Shown here piece by piece: positions 1 to 13,292 of a stretch of 64,000 nt of DNA. How positions within the stretch are numbered: position 1 is the first letter of the stretch; each line of letters begins with the position of its first letter. Source of the stretch: Halocaridina rubra (taxonomy: Eukaryota; Arthropoda; Malacostraca; Decapoda; Atyidae); contig JAXCGZ010015151.1 in NCBI GenBank assembly GCA_037179515.1, forward strand, positions 97,501 to 161,500. The letters run 5' to 3'. Under the pieces are notes generated by a model. It was not told the DNA's origin and did no database searches. It saw nothing but the letters and a program-made list of their open reading frames with translations. The position numbers and the translations under genes are program-made.

Positions 1-2039
<2,039 letters not shown>

Positions 2040-2099
<60 letters not shown>
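2040..2099. repeat. (TA)n microsatellite
   Basis: Sixty bases of TA repeat directly following the right arm of the foldback repeat. The same arrangement is seen at 7580, suggesting that the element end seeds or carries the microsatellite. Confidence 0.97.
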
Positions 2100-2541
<442 letters not shown>

Positions 2542-2622
2542 GGCAAGGTATGGAGCCAAAATTGTTGATAGATTTACATAGAACAAAGAATTTATTTATA
2601 GAGCTTTTCACAGATAATGTTA

Positions 2623-4750
2623 GGCCGCTTTCACACCAAAGTGGCATGTCGCATGTGGCACGCCAGTTGAAAATGAACTTCCTGAAATTTATGAAACTTT
2701 TCACACAGAAGTGGCGTGACACGTCCAATGTGCCACGTATGACTTGCATGCCACTGAGATTGGACTTGCCCATTTTATTTCAGGTTGCGACTTGCCACCT
2801 CAGACAGTGTTGTCAAATTTTAATGACGCTTTCAGATCCAAAGTTATTATTAACCAAGATAATATAAAAATATTTATTTCAAATAACAAAAGATACATAA
2901 AGTGAAAACTTTTGGATGTATGGCATACAAAGAGTAGTTTTGAAGTGTTAGACAGATTTTTGCCCGACACTTGACAACACTGCCTCAGTCACCCAGTGAG
3001 TGAGCTTTGGATGAGAGGGTAATTACGTGCAGTCTTTGGAGAGGAAACAATACATTCTGTTTGTGCTCTTGTGCACAACTATGCCTCTTCCAGACGATGA
3101 ACCGTTTAATATAGCATTTGTACAAGCTGTGGAGAAATACAAATGTTTGTATGATACAACATCACCTCAGTACGTCTCGAGGGATGAACAGGACAATGCA
3201 TGGATCTGTCTAGCAGAGACGTTTTCCTGTACAGGTATGTACCCTGAATTTTTATATATTTTTTTGATAACCAATGTTGTGTTGAGTTTACAGAATTTAA
3301 TAATTTGTTAAATGATTACCAGTACGTCCCCTCCCTGCCTCTGTCTGTCTGGACATTAGAATAGGACATATGTAGCTTGTTTACTTTATTTATCAGAAAG
3401 GAATCAGATTTAAATATTAGTGATATCGGCAATATTGTAACATAACAAGTTGAGTATGATTATTCCCTGCTATTGAACTAGCCCAGTAACTTGAGATAAG
3501 ATGAATCAGGACACTTAATTCTTATATGCTTCCCATCCAGTGATCCCAAACTTTTAGGTATCTTCCAAAGTAACTCTGCAATTGTCTCCTACTTTTCTCT
3601 TGTCGGGTTAAAGCCATGTACTCTGATTCAAGGGAACACAACAATTTTTTTTTATTGTTGAGACTCCCCGATATATCTCAAATTGTAGTGCCGAGAATGA
3701 TATTCCTGTTGCCAAGATCCTGCAAATTAATAAGTAAATAGATAAATGAATTAATAGATATATAAATAATATGAAAATAATTGATTAAATTCATATTGTT
3801 TCATATTCTGAGGTTGTGGGTAACAGGCAAACGACAAACTGTTGCATTTAACCTTACAGGAAAAAAATAAATGAATAAAATACCAAATTAACGTAAGAAG
3901 CAAACAAAACTGGAAGTCTGGCAAAGAAAGTAGTATAGGTCAGTAACATGAATCCTTCTTGTTTTCAGGTGCAGAATGCAAAATGAGGTGGAAGCATCTG
4001 AGAGGCGGGCTCACAAGATACATCAAGAAGAGACAAGAGAAAAGTGGACAAGGTGGAAAATCGATCAAACAGTTTTATTTGTGGGATGTGATGCAGTTTG
4101 TACTCCCGTTCCTGAAATCTAGGGTTCACACAGGAGCTTTGCCTCTTTCTAGTCTTGGATATGACAATGATGACCCTGCTGACATGGAGGATGACAGTTT
4201 TGATCATGAGGGTGATATTGTTTGTGAAACATCAAAGGAAGGTCCTGAAACGCCAAGGACAACCAAAAATGACTCATCACTCCCAGGCTTTACTACCTCG
4301 TCCAGACGGGGAATAAAAAGAGCTGCACATTATCCTTTTGAAAGAGTGGTAGCTGATTTTATTTCCAAAAAATCTGGTGAGGAATCAGGAAATCCTGAAT
4401 TACAGTTCTTCAAGAGTATTTTACCAGACGTGGCAGGCTTCAGTGCTTCACAGAAAAGACGATTCAAGATTAAAGTAATACAACTCATAGATGGCATATC
4501 TAATGAAGGGTCGGCTTCTCGATCATCTAGTGTCGCTTCTGCATATTCAGACTCAACAGATTAATCAACAGCACCTGTTCCTTTTTCTTCTTCGGGTGAC
4601 TACAGCACCAATCAGAGCAACAGTAGTATCGTCATCTTCCGATGATGCCATCTTGTGAACTGAATAGTGACACACGCCACGTGTAACTTTGGTATGAAAT
4701 CACCTTGTCACTTGCCACGTGTGATGTGCCACTTTGGAATGAAAGCGGCC
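2623..4750 (+). mobile_element. PIF/Harbinger-type DNA transposon carrying a MADF-BESS gene
   Basis: Terminal inverted repeats are clear: the left end starts GGCCGCTTTCACACCAAAG and the right end, read in reverse complement, starts GGCCGCTTTCATTCCAAAG; similarity continues inward through GTGGCA blocks for about 40 bases. Both ends are flanked by TTA (2620-2622 and 4751-4753), the three-base target duplication typical of PIF/Harbinger. Harbinger elements usually encode a DDE transposase and a separate Myb/MADF-type DNA-binding protein; only the latter is seen here. The element is 2128 bases long, so the transposase is absent rather than merely decayed and the element should be non-autonomous. 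Confidence 0.85.
3081..4564 (+). CDS. MADF-BESS DNA-binding protein encoded by the Harbinger-type element
   Basis: Two exons, 3081-3234 and 3969-4564, joined at donor ACAG/GTATGT and acceptor TTTTCAG/GT, restore one frame of 249 codons plus stop. The ATG at 3081 opens MPLPDDEPFNIAFVQAVEKY. Residues about 8-95 look like a MADF (Myb/SANT-like) domain: an aromatic-rich start, then GAECKMRWKHLRGGLTRYIK and a DVMQFVLPFL helix. Near residues 210-240, LQFFKSILPDVAGF followed by RRFKIKVIQLI fits a BESS protein-interaction motif. A Ser-rich tail follows. The frame has no stops, unlike neighbouring transposon relics. MADF proteins bind DNA; in Harbinger elements this partner helps the transposase enter the nucleus and bind the ends. 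It lies within TIRs, so it is the transposon's accessory protein, although domestication by the host cannot be excluded. Confidence 0.82.
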
Positions 4751-4753
4751 TTA

Positions 4754-4972
4754 TAGATATGTAATGATGCATAAGGGGTAAATAAAGTTAATTTCTAGCA
4801 GATAAAGGACTCTTGACAGATGCAGATATTGGTACATAATTATTCATCCATATACTAAAGCCATATTCCCCCTTGAAAGGGGCCTGGCTGAGTCAAAGAA
4901 AATACTTTGACTTTTTGTGGGAAGTAAATACATAATTTTAAAATTTGATAAAATCTAGAATACTTTCCATAA
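4754..4972. other. Short intergenic stretch, nothing recognised
   Basis: Between the right TTA of the Harbinger-type element and the SINE starting at 4973. AT-rich, with no open frame, RNA gene or repeat that I recognise. Confidence 0.4.
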
Positions 4973-5168
4973 TGTTCCGGTTTTACGTCACGGACTAATC
5001 CTTTCTACCAAGGGCTAGGACGGTTGCCTTCTTGTGAAGGCCTTGTTTTGGCAGATGTAATCGTTACCCTGAGTGCATGCCCTTGCTAACCTCAGACTGT
5101 GACGGGGCGCGAACCCTTGACCTGACGCCTCAGTTGCGGATGCTACAGCTTGAACCCGGTGACTACTG
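4973..5168 (-). repeat. tRNA-derived SINE (family B)
   Basis: Read on the minus strand, the head (about 5168-5095) contains a tRNA-like B box (ggttcgcgccccgtc, preceded by aaggg) and the body runs through gcaagggcatgcactcaggg and tctgccaaaacaagg to the end tacgtgacgtaaaaccgg-type 3' block. The same body is found at 42976-43172 and 63462-63587, and its 3' end at 2101-2179. Confidence 0.75.
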
Positions 5169-5689
5169 AATACTATAAATAATAAATGTGATTACTTTTG
5201 ATATTCACTGAAAGCACAGCATTGCTAACTATATTTACTTTTTTAAGTCATATATGTATTGATTTTTGGTATGAAATGTAGATTTCAACTGACTTGGCAC
5301 ATTCAGTGCGAGTTTTATCTTCAGATATAGATCTGACTTGATAAATAGTAGTGAATCTAATAGGCTAAAAATTTGTATCCCATTTTATTGCAGTTCTTTG
5401 TCTCTGAGTCATGTTAATGTTTCTAACCATGTTAATGTTTGATATTTTGTAAATATTTGTAGCTATTGTGGTGAGTGAATGAGCAAAACTAGCGAATTCG
5501 TATATTTAGTGTTCTAATTCGTATCAATAATAATGGAAATCTGATGTTAAAGATAATCTAAAAAACCCTACATTTTCTAGCCAATTGCCCAAGGCATCCT
5601 CACGTTCCTATGACCAGGGTTGCCAGGTGCTTTGATGAGAAAAATGACAGACATGCAATAAAAAAAAAAGACATTTATCCTACAAAAAG
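5169..5689. other. Non-coding spacer
   Basis: AT-rich spacer between a SINE and a LINE tail. I see no gene or RNA. A short duplication of catgttaatgttt occurs near 5409-5440. Confidence 0.4.
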
Positions 5690-6402
5690 GACAACATAAT
5701 CCAAATTTCTAAATCTTCATCCAAAAAATTGGGGATTTTGTATCGTTTTCGTCATTACTTATCCTCTTTGCAGTTACTTAAAATTTACAAAGGTCTTATC
5801 CGTCCCTGCTTAGAATACTGTTCACACATCTGGGGTGCTTCTTGTTTTACTTATCTTCTTAATAGGGTTGAATCTAAGGCAGTTAGACCCATTAATGATC
5901 CTTTTCTTACTTCTAACCTGGATTCTCTCTCTCTTCGCTGTAAAGTATCTTCCCTTTCGCTTTTCTATCGCTGCTCTGATGAGTTGGCAAGTTGCATCCC
6001 TCCTCCACTGCCGAGGCCGCGTAACACTCGCCAAGCGGCCTCATCTCACAGGTACTGTGTGGAGATTTGAAGCTCGCGGATTGGTCAGTACAGCGACTGC
6101 ATCTTCCCATATACCTCCAGACTCTGGAACTCTCTTCCTCCTTCTGTCTTTCCTAATTCTTATGACCTTTCATCCTTCAAAAAGCAGATCTATTGTCATC
6201 TCAGAGCCTAGCCCTCCATACATCTGGGTCCTCTGTACTTTGACTGGTTTTTTCTGTCTGTTGTTTCCTTTGTGTGACATTACCTCATATCTGCCTTGTC
6301 CTTAACCTTTTTCTTTTCCTTCGTTTTGGAATTTTCTCGTGCCCGGGCCTTTATTGATGAGGGCAGTTTCTGCCTGTCCCGGTGTCACACTCATAAAAAA
6401 AA
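5690..6402 (+). pseudogene. 3' fragment of a jockey-like LINE reverse transcriptase (copy 1)
   Basis: Starts around ataatccaaatttctaaatc and encodes in shifted frames LLKIYKGLIRPCLEYCSHIW and SLRCKVSSLSLFYRCSDELA, the region downstream of the RT catalytic core in non-LTR retrotransposons. At least one frameshift lies near 6060. The 3' end carries GATGAGGGCAG and a short poly(A) (tcataaaaaaaaaga), then merges into a (TA)n tract. Related copies are at 20440-22127 and 44729-45258. Confidence 0.75.
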
Positions 6403-6409
6403 AGACATA

Positions 6410-7783
<1,374 letters not shown>

Positions 7784-7813
7784 ACACACAGAATATCTTT
7801 ATGTAATATTCAC

Positions 7814-9850
7814 TTAAAAATCAAAGGAAAGAATTTCTTCGAAGGAAATAGCTTCGCTATTGTCTGCAGCAATGACTGGAGAGCTTGGACAAATGGAAGC
7901 TGAAGAGGATGGTTGTGGGTTGTCTAGTTGAGCAGTTCCTCTACAATCTCTTTTGTACATCTCATTTGTGAACAGACTTAGCATGCGGTCTGTTACTTCA
8001 AACCTCTGGCAACACAGACCATAAACAAACATATGTGACCTAACGATGAACAAATATATGTGACCTAATTTGCAGTATTTACTCAAGAGCACTTACGCTT
8101 AGCTTGATCCTTGCCTTTGTCTATGTTTGTCACATGAGAAAAAACACGCTCAACAAATGCTATACTTAGTGGTATGCAGTATGTGTTAAGAACTATGGCA
8201 GCTAATTCTCTGTAACATTTTTCACCTGCTGCATTCTCATAATCATATACATACGACCAAAATTCGACAGGATTTGTTGGGATATCTGAACCTGGAAATG
8301 CTTCTCACCATTCTGTTTTCATGGTTATCTGTTGATACTGATTAACAACTTTCATTTCATCAAAATTTTGCTCTTTAGCCAATTGTTCTAATAGCAGATC
8401 ATGAAATCGTGGTCTAACTTGGCTCAGGGAAATCTTGGGATTGAGGTACTTCATGTATTCCATTTTCATGGTAGTGTTGTCAAGTCTCTTGTCTACCTGA
8501 TTTATGGCTTCAAGTAGAACATCACAACAATTTCTTTGGATTTCAAGTTTTTTCTCAGGAACCAGTCTGCTGCATTTTAGATCATATTCAAACTTTTCTC
8601 CTAGTGTCCGATCATCTGGAGTCCAGCAGATTTTTCTGTCATGAGGATCTCTGTAGAATTTCTGTAACAGGAAGTTTCTCAGATCTTCAAGTTCTTTAAA
8701 ATAGCTTAGATGCATCAGGATTTGATGCTTGAAATGCTGCATTCAATGACTCAAACTTCTGAATGATTGGGAGTGCAAAGGTTAGATACACTTTGTTAAC
8801 TTCATCAGTCAACATTTCTTTAATTAAACGCGCATTATATTTCCTGTCACCAACTGAACTGAAATATCCCCTCAACTCTTCCCATTGCTTTAAAATGATG
8901 CTTATGCATTTTCCTCTCACCAGCCATCGGGTTGTGCTTGGTGTAACAAATTTTTCAAATTGTTCACTTCCATTGTACATTGTGGCATATATCTATCTAA
9001 AAGTGTCTTGACGTAAGGCACTCAAACGAAACCAGTGAGGAATTTCAGAAATCAGAAAACCTAGATTAGAGGGCATAACATCAAAAGCTTTCTCACAACA
9101 AAGTGCTAAACTGTGACATGTGCACTTGACAAATTTGATATTAGGATTGAGGTTTCTAAATCTTGAAAATACAGAGTTTACTTCACCACTTACGTTATTG
9201 GCACCATCTTTGCCTAAGCCAGTGCAATTTCTTATGTCGAGTTTATTCTCACTTAAGAAGGTTGTAATGGTATTGAAAAGACTTTCACTTGTTGTTGATA
9301 TAACAGGTATTATGCCTCAGAACAAAGTCTGCACTCTTTTCTCCCTCTTCGAAAAATACTTCACACACATGCACAGTAACTTACACTAACATCTGTGGAC
9401 TCATAGATCAATAATGAGTACTTTGAATATTTTAGATCATCAATAAGTTGCTCAATGAATGCCAAGGATACAACATTTTTCAACAGAACCATGCACTTTG
9501 TCCGGTGAAACTTTACATTTTCAAGAATGCTACCTTTGCCATATTTAGCTATCAGTTCACTTGGATGACCCACAGACCTAACACTACAGTGACATGGTGC
9601 CGAAATGCTGTACTTTATCTCAAATTCTTTGGAGTTGATGGGCTTGTCTTGAAGGCATCCGTTATCTTGTTTGATTTTGTAAAAGATTCTTGAACCTTCC
9701 TGTGTTTTGCCGTTTTCTCATGCTGTTCAAAGGCCGACTTCTGCATATTTGACAAATTACACGGACACCATTTGCAAAAACATACATTGTTTTGCCAAAA
9801 AAGCCACTTGAACTCAAGTTTCCTGCGTGGGGAAAAGCAGAATACCCCAC
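7814..9850 (-). pseudogene. Decayed hAT-superfamily transposase
   Basis: Reading from 9850 downward, minus-strand frames give, in order: a BED-like fragment with VICQICRSRPLNSMRKRQNT; YESTDVSV near 9400, the region of the first catalytic aspartate; GLGKDGANNVSGEVNSVFSR and KFVKCTCHSLALCCEKAF near 9100-9240, typical of the hAT core; TRWLVRGKCISI near 8920; and near 8110-8290 CYRELAAIVLNTYCIPLSIA followed by FVERVFSHV, the hAT C-terminal dimerisation signature. Stops (for example upstream of 8980) and frameshifts near 9361 and 8740 break the frame. The usual D before EST is Y here, so it is catalytically dead. Terminal repeats were not identified. Assignment to hAT is firm, the subfamily is not. 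Confidence 0.82.
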
Positions 9851-10182
9851 GTGTATAGATATGTCCCTCCAGTTCTCAACTCTGAAGTAAAAAACTTATC
9901 TTTCTCTATATTTGCACACCTAATACATACATTAAGGAAATATTCTTTCTAATCTCTTATTGAAATAAAGGCAAATACGCAATGAAAAATAACTGCAGAG
10001 AAAAACAATCATCTACATGTTAAAAAAAAATGAAATAAAAGGAAAAAAAAATAATTTTTAAAATCCAATCACTTCTCTGAAAATCCAAGTGAAGAGTGAA
10101 CTGTAAGATTTATTAAGGAATTAAAGAGAGAGAGTTATTATACAAATAAATTATCATGTAATAGGTTTATTAAAGGGACCAC
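9851..10182. other. AT-rich spacer
   Basis: Contains A-rich runs near 10020-10060 and a short GA tract (agagagaga) near 10125. It may include the 5' flank of the hAT element. Nothing else was recognised. Confidence 0.4.
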
Positions 10183-10335
10183 AGTAGCCGAGTGGTCAGA
10201 GTTCTCAACTAAACAAGTGACAGACCCGCAGTCGACCCCACCGTGGGCGTTAGGAAGGGCATTCAGTCTTAATACCCCAGCACCACACTGTATTCACCCT
10301 CATATAGAAGACTAATAGTGACACATAATGCGAGG
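10183..10335 (+). repeat. tRNA-derived SINE (family A)
   Basis: The head gtagccgagtggtcagag resembles a tRNA A box of the Leu/Ser type, followed by a B-box-like cgcagtcgacccc. The body gaagggcattcagtcttaat and a tail ending near agtgacacataat recur on both strands through the window (27205, 42722, 47252, 56605; reverse copies at 55455, 57015, 63672), which marks it as a dispersed SINE. Confidence 0.75.
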
Positions 10336-10356
10336 ATTATTTTTCAGTAATAGGTT

Positions 10357-11219
10357 TGTCTTGAATATATTTCAAGACAGTCTATTGCTATGTACATATG
10401 TAAGTGTTGTTTTGCATGATAGTTTTGTTTAATTGTAGCATAAGTGCATGTATGTATACTTAGCATGTGTACCTATATCATTTATATTAAGTATACACGG
10501 ATATTTGTATGTATAATGTGTAGTTCATTATATGGAGAAAGAAATGTGAATCGCTATTGGGTTTTAACCATTAACCCTTCACCTCATCGATAACGCTTAT
10601 TACAACGCTTGTTCAAACAAAGAACCGTTGTACGTAATAGTCACAACTCTAGTTAACCCTAGTACCAGGGACCCCTACAAACGATGGGAGTTTGTGAGAC
10701 ATTACATTCTCTACAAATTATCCTTAGTTGTCCTCGTGAAATGCTATGAGGCACTCATGTTTATGATGTGTGAAATCAGTCGTAATTGACACTTAAAAAA
10801 CATATTTGCTAACGTGATCATTGACAGTGCATATATGTTTAATAATGAGTAATTAGTTGCTCTCGTGATGCGCTACAAGACACTCAAGTAGGAGAACGTG
10901 GTAAGATACGTGGATCAGAAGATATTCGAGTTTGATTCGGAGTCCCGTGATTGCTGACAACATTTGGGTTATCCGAACAGATGAATTCAGATATAATGTA
11001 TTTCCAACAATGTTTATAACTACATGTGAGGGACAGAGTGAGCTCATTTTAGTAGAACACTCATAGGTAGAATATATAGTGGAAAATTTATTTTTCTGTA
11101 TGAGGAAGTTTTAATCCAAGGTGAGGAGAGTTTATTTAATAATCACATATTGGCAGTTCACAAACCACCTTATAGAATATTTGCATGTATGCCTATGCAT
11201 GTAATATTAATTATATGTT
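10357..11219 (+). mobile_element. Old BEL/Pao-type LTR, 5' part (interrupted)
   Basis: Starts TGTCTTGAATATATTTCAAG and follows the sequence of the LTRs at 34989 and 39573 with many substitutions and indels. It has one copy of the internal unit that is repeated in the young LTRs. At 11219 it is interrupted by a 1959-base insertion and resumes at 13179. It is probably a solo LTR because no internal region adjoins it. Confidence 0.85.
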
Positions 11220-13178
11220 TGTCGTAGAATACTTCTCTCTCTACGATAATTATTCTCACCTGGTCTTCTTAATATATAATTTTAGATTTGGTAGCAAGGT
11301 CAGTGAGAACAGATATGCATCTTCTTCTATAAAGTTATTTATTAGAGTATACAGTTATTTACCACCTCAAAGCTCCCATTTCTATAGTTCCTGTCACTCA
11401 CTATGCCTGCCTCCTTAGGGGGAGGTTACTAACTATGGACGTAACTTCTGCCCGCGGCAAGTCCTGACTTCTGACTAAAACTCATGCGGGCTCTGTATAA
11501 CTTCCTGGTGGCGGCTGGTATCTGGGTGTGCACGCTGCCCTCTAGCAGCTATAGGCATCTATAAAATGCTGTACGACACCCCCCACCACCACTCTGAAAT
11601 ATATCCAATATTTCGGACTAAGCACAACTACTTTCATGAGAGCCTTATTATATTTTAACTATCATTATTTAAAAAAAAGGGGGGCTGAACTATCTAATGA
11701 ACTAACTTATGAAACTATTACAATCTCATATAATTATCTAAACAGATTACAGGAATATAAAAATTACTATGCAAAAGACTGACAAAAGAAAAATATGTTC
11801 CTTATAATAAGCATTGTAATTAAAGTCAAAAAATCAAAATTAAGTATTCACAATTGCAATATATAGCTAGTAAGCATTGATAAAATTATTTAGAACAAAG
11901 ATAATTAAGCTATTACATTACTCAAACAGTACACAAGACATTTGCACATGATATATGCAATTACTAAAACAAAACAATTGTCATGGTGTGAAGAGTTAAA
12001 AATATTCACAATTACAATATGTAATTACTATTCAAGGACAAAATGATAGGAGAACTCAATGAACAGAATTATGTTATTTAAATAATATAAAATACAGCCT
12101 GTTATGATCTGCAAATATTGAATCATGACTTAAAACAATGATAATAATTAAACAGAAAAACATCACAATTACGTCACTTAAATAATATAAAATATAGTTG
12201 AGCATGATATTTGCAAATTGTAACATTTAACACTTTGAAGTGAGAAAAAAAATAGAATTCAACATGCACAATTGATCAATGACACTTATTCTAATAAACT
12301 TAAATCTAAGGGAGGCTCTGAGGTTTGTCTTAATACTGCATTTAAAATAAAATAAAAAGTTTGCAATATTAGTCCTTCCACCAATCATTGTCAGACAGTG
12401 GAGCCATTTTCTTTCTATATATTTATCAGTTCGAATACGTGGGGGAAAATAATTTTTAATTATTTAACCTTAATGTGATTCTCACTTCTATTTTTTTCTT
12501 TGTCACAAAATTTATTATATGTATGGGGATTTTTTCTTTCCCTCTTTTCATTTTTATTTTTTTGGGGGGGATTTTCATTTCCCCAGCTCCTCAGTCACCC
12601 ATCATTGCTAGGTCATGGAATATAACTTAATCTAATTTCCTGGGACCCCCGCCTAACTCTTCGAGGTAGGTCTGGGTTGTGACGACGTACCCGAATCCCC
12701 TTTTGATCTGGAGACGGGCCGGACAATGGGAGAGCATTGATGCATCTGCTAGGAACAGAAGTTACGTCCATAGTTAGCAACCTCCCCCTGAGGAGGAGGG
12801 AATAGTGAGTGACAGGAATGGGGGCTTTGAGGTGGTAAAGAAGTGAATACTCTAATATATAACTTTAAAGAAGAAGATGCATATCTGTTCTCGCTGACCT
12901 CGCTACCAAATCTAAAATAACATATTAAGAAGACCAGGTAAGAATAATTATCGTAGAGAGAGAAGTACTCTACGACACTGGTGGCAGCGGTGGGATCCGA
13001 ACCCATGCTTCCTCAGAGACTGGGGATTGCTAACTATGGACGTAACTTCTGCCCCCGGCAAGTCCTGACTTCTGACTAAACTCACACGGGATCTCGATGC
13101 CTTCCTGGTGGCGGTGGGTATCTGGGTGCACATGCTGCCCTCTATCGGCTAAAGGCATCTACGAAATGCCGTACAGCA
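11220..13178. mobile_element. Rearranged LTR-retrotransposon remnant nested in an older LTR
   Basis: The insertion starts TGTCGTAG and ends GTACAGCA, has TG...CA termini, and is flanked by TGTT at 11216-11219 and 13179-13182, a four-base target duplication. The block 11220-11446 recurs inverted at about 12757-12977; the block from about 11427 to 11577 (taactatggacgtaac ... ctgtacgaca) recurs directly at about 13029-13178. Between these repeats at the right end sits a 46-base antisense leucine-tRNA segment. The middle (11580-12640) is AT-rich and non-coding. The plus-oriented repeat ending tacgaca at 12977 followed by the tRNA complement looks like a normal LTR/primer-binding-site junction; inversion of one LTR portion could come from self-integration. 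Confidence 0.7.
12979..13024 (-). other. Antisense copy of a tRNA-Leu 3' half, including CCA
   Basis: Read on the minus strand, this segment starts CCCAGTCTCTGAGGAAGCA and continues GGGTTCGGATCCCACCGCTG then CCACCA. It matches, from memory, the anticodon-arm 3' strand, long variable arm, T arm and acceptor strand of eukaryotic tRNA-Leu (AAG/TAG type), plus the post-transcriptional CCA. On the plus strand the TGG complement stands one base after an LTR-like end (tacgaca), as in a primer-binding site, but the match continues well past the usual 18 bases. Confidence 0.75.
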
Positions 13179-13292
13179 TGTTATTGGTAGAGGATTTAAT
13201 TTTGAGATCCATTGTAGGCCTCTACCAAAGCTGTGTCAGGATTTCCGAATTTAGGGGGTTGTAAGATTTAAAGTTAAGAACATATAGGAAAT
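13179..13292 (+). mobile_element. Old BEL/Pao-type LTR, 3' part (resumed)
   Basis: Continues the LTR broken at 11219: ttattggtagaggatttaat, then gtgtcaggatttccgaattt and agggggttgtaagat align with the ends of the LTRs at 36088 and 40672. The terminal bases have decayed (ggaaatta instead of ggaaattctccaca). Confidence 0.85.

Noticed and set aside
12979..13024. A functional tRNA-Leu gene
   Set aside because: Only the 3' half is present, CCA is encoded (unlike nuclear eukaryotic tRNA genes), and the D arm and anticodon loop are missing.
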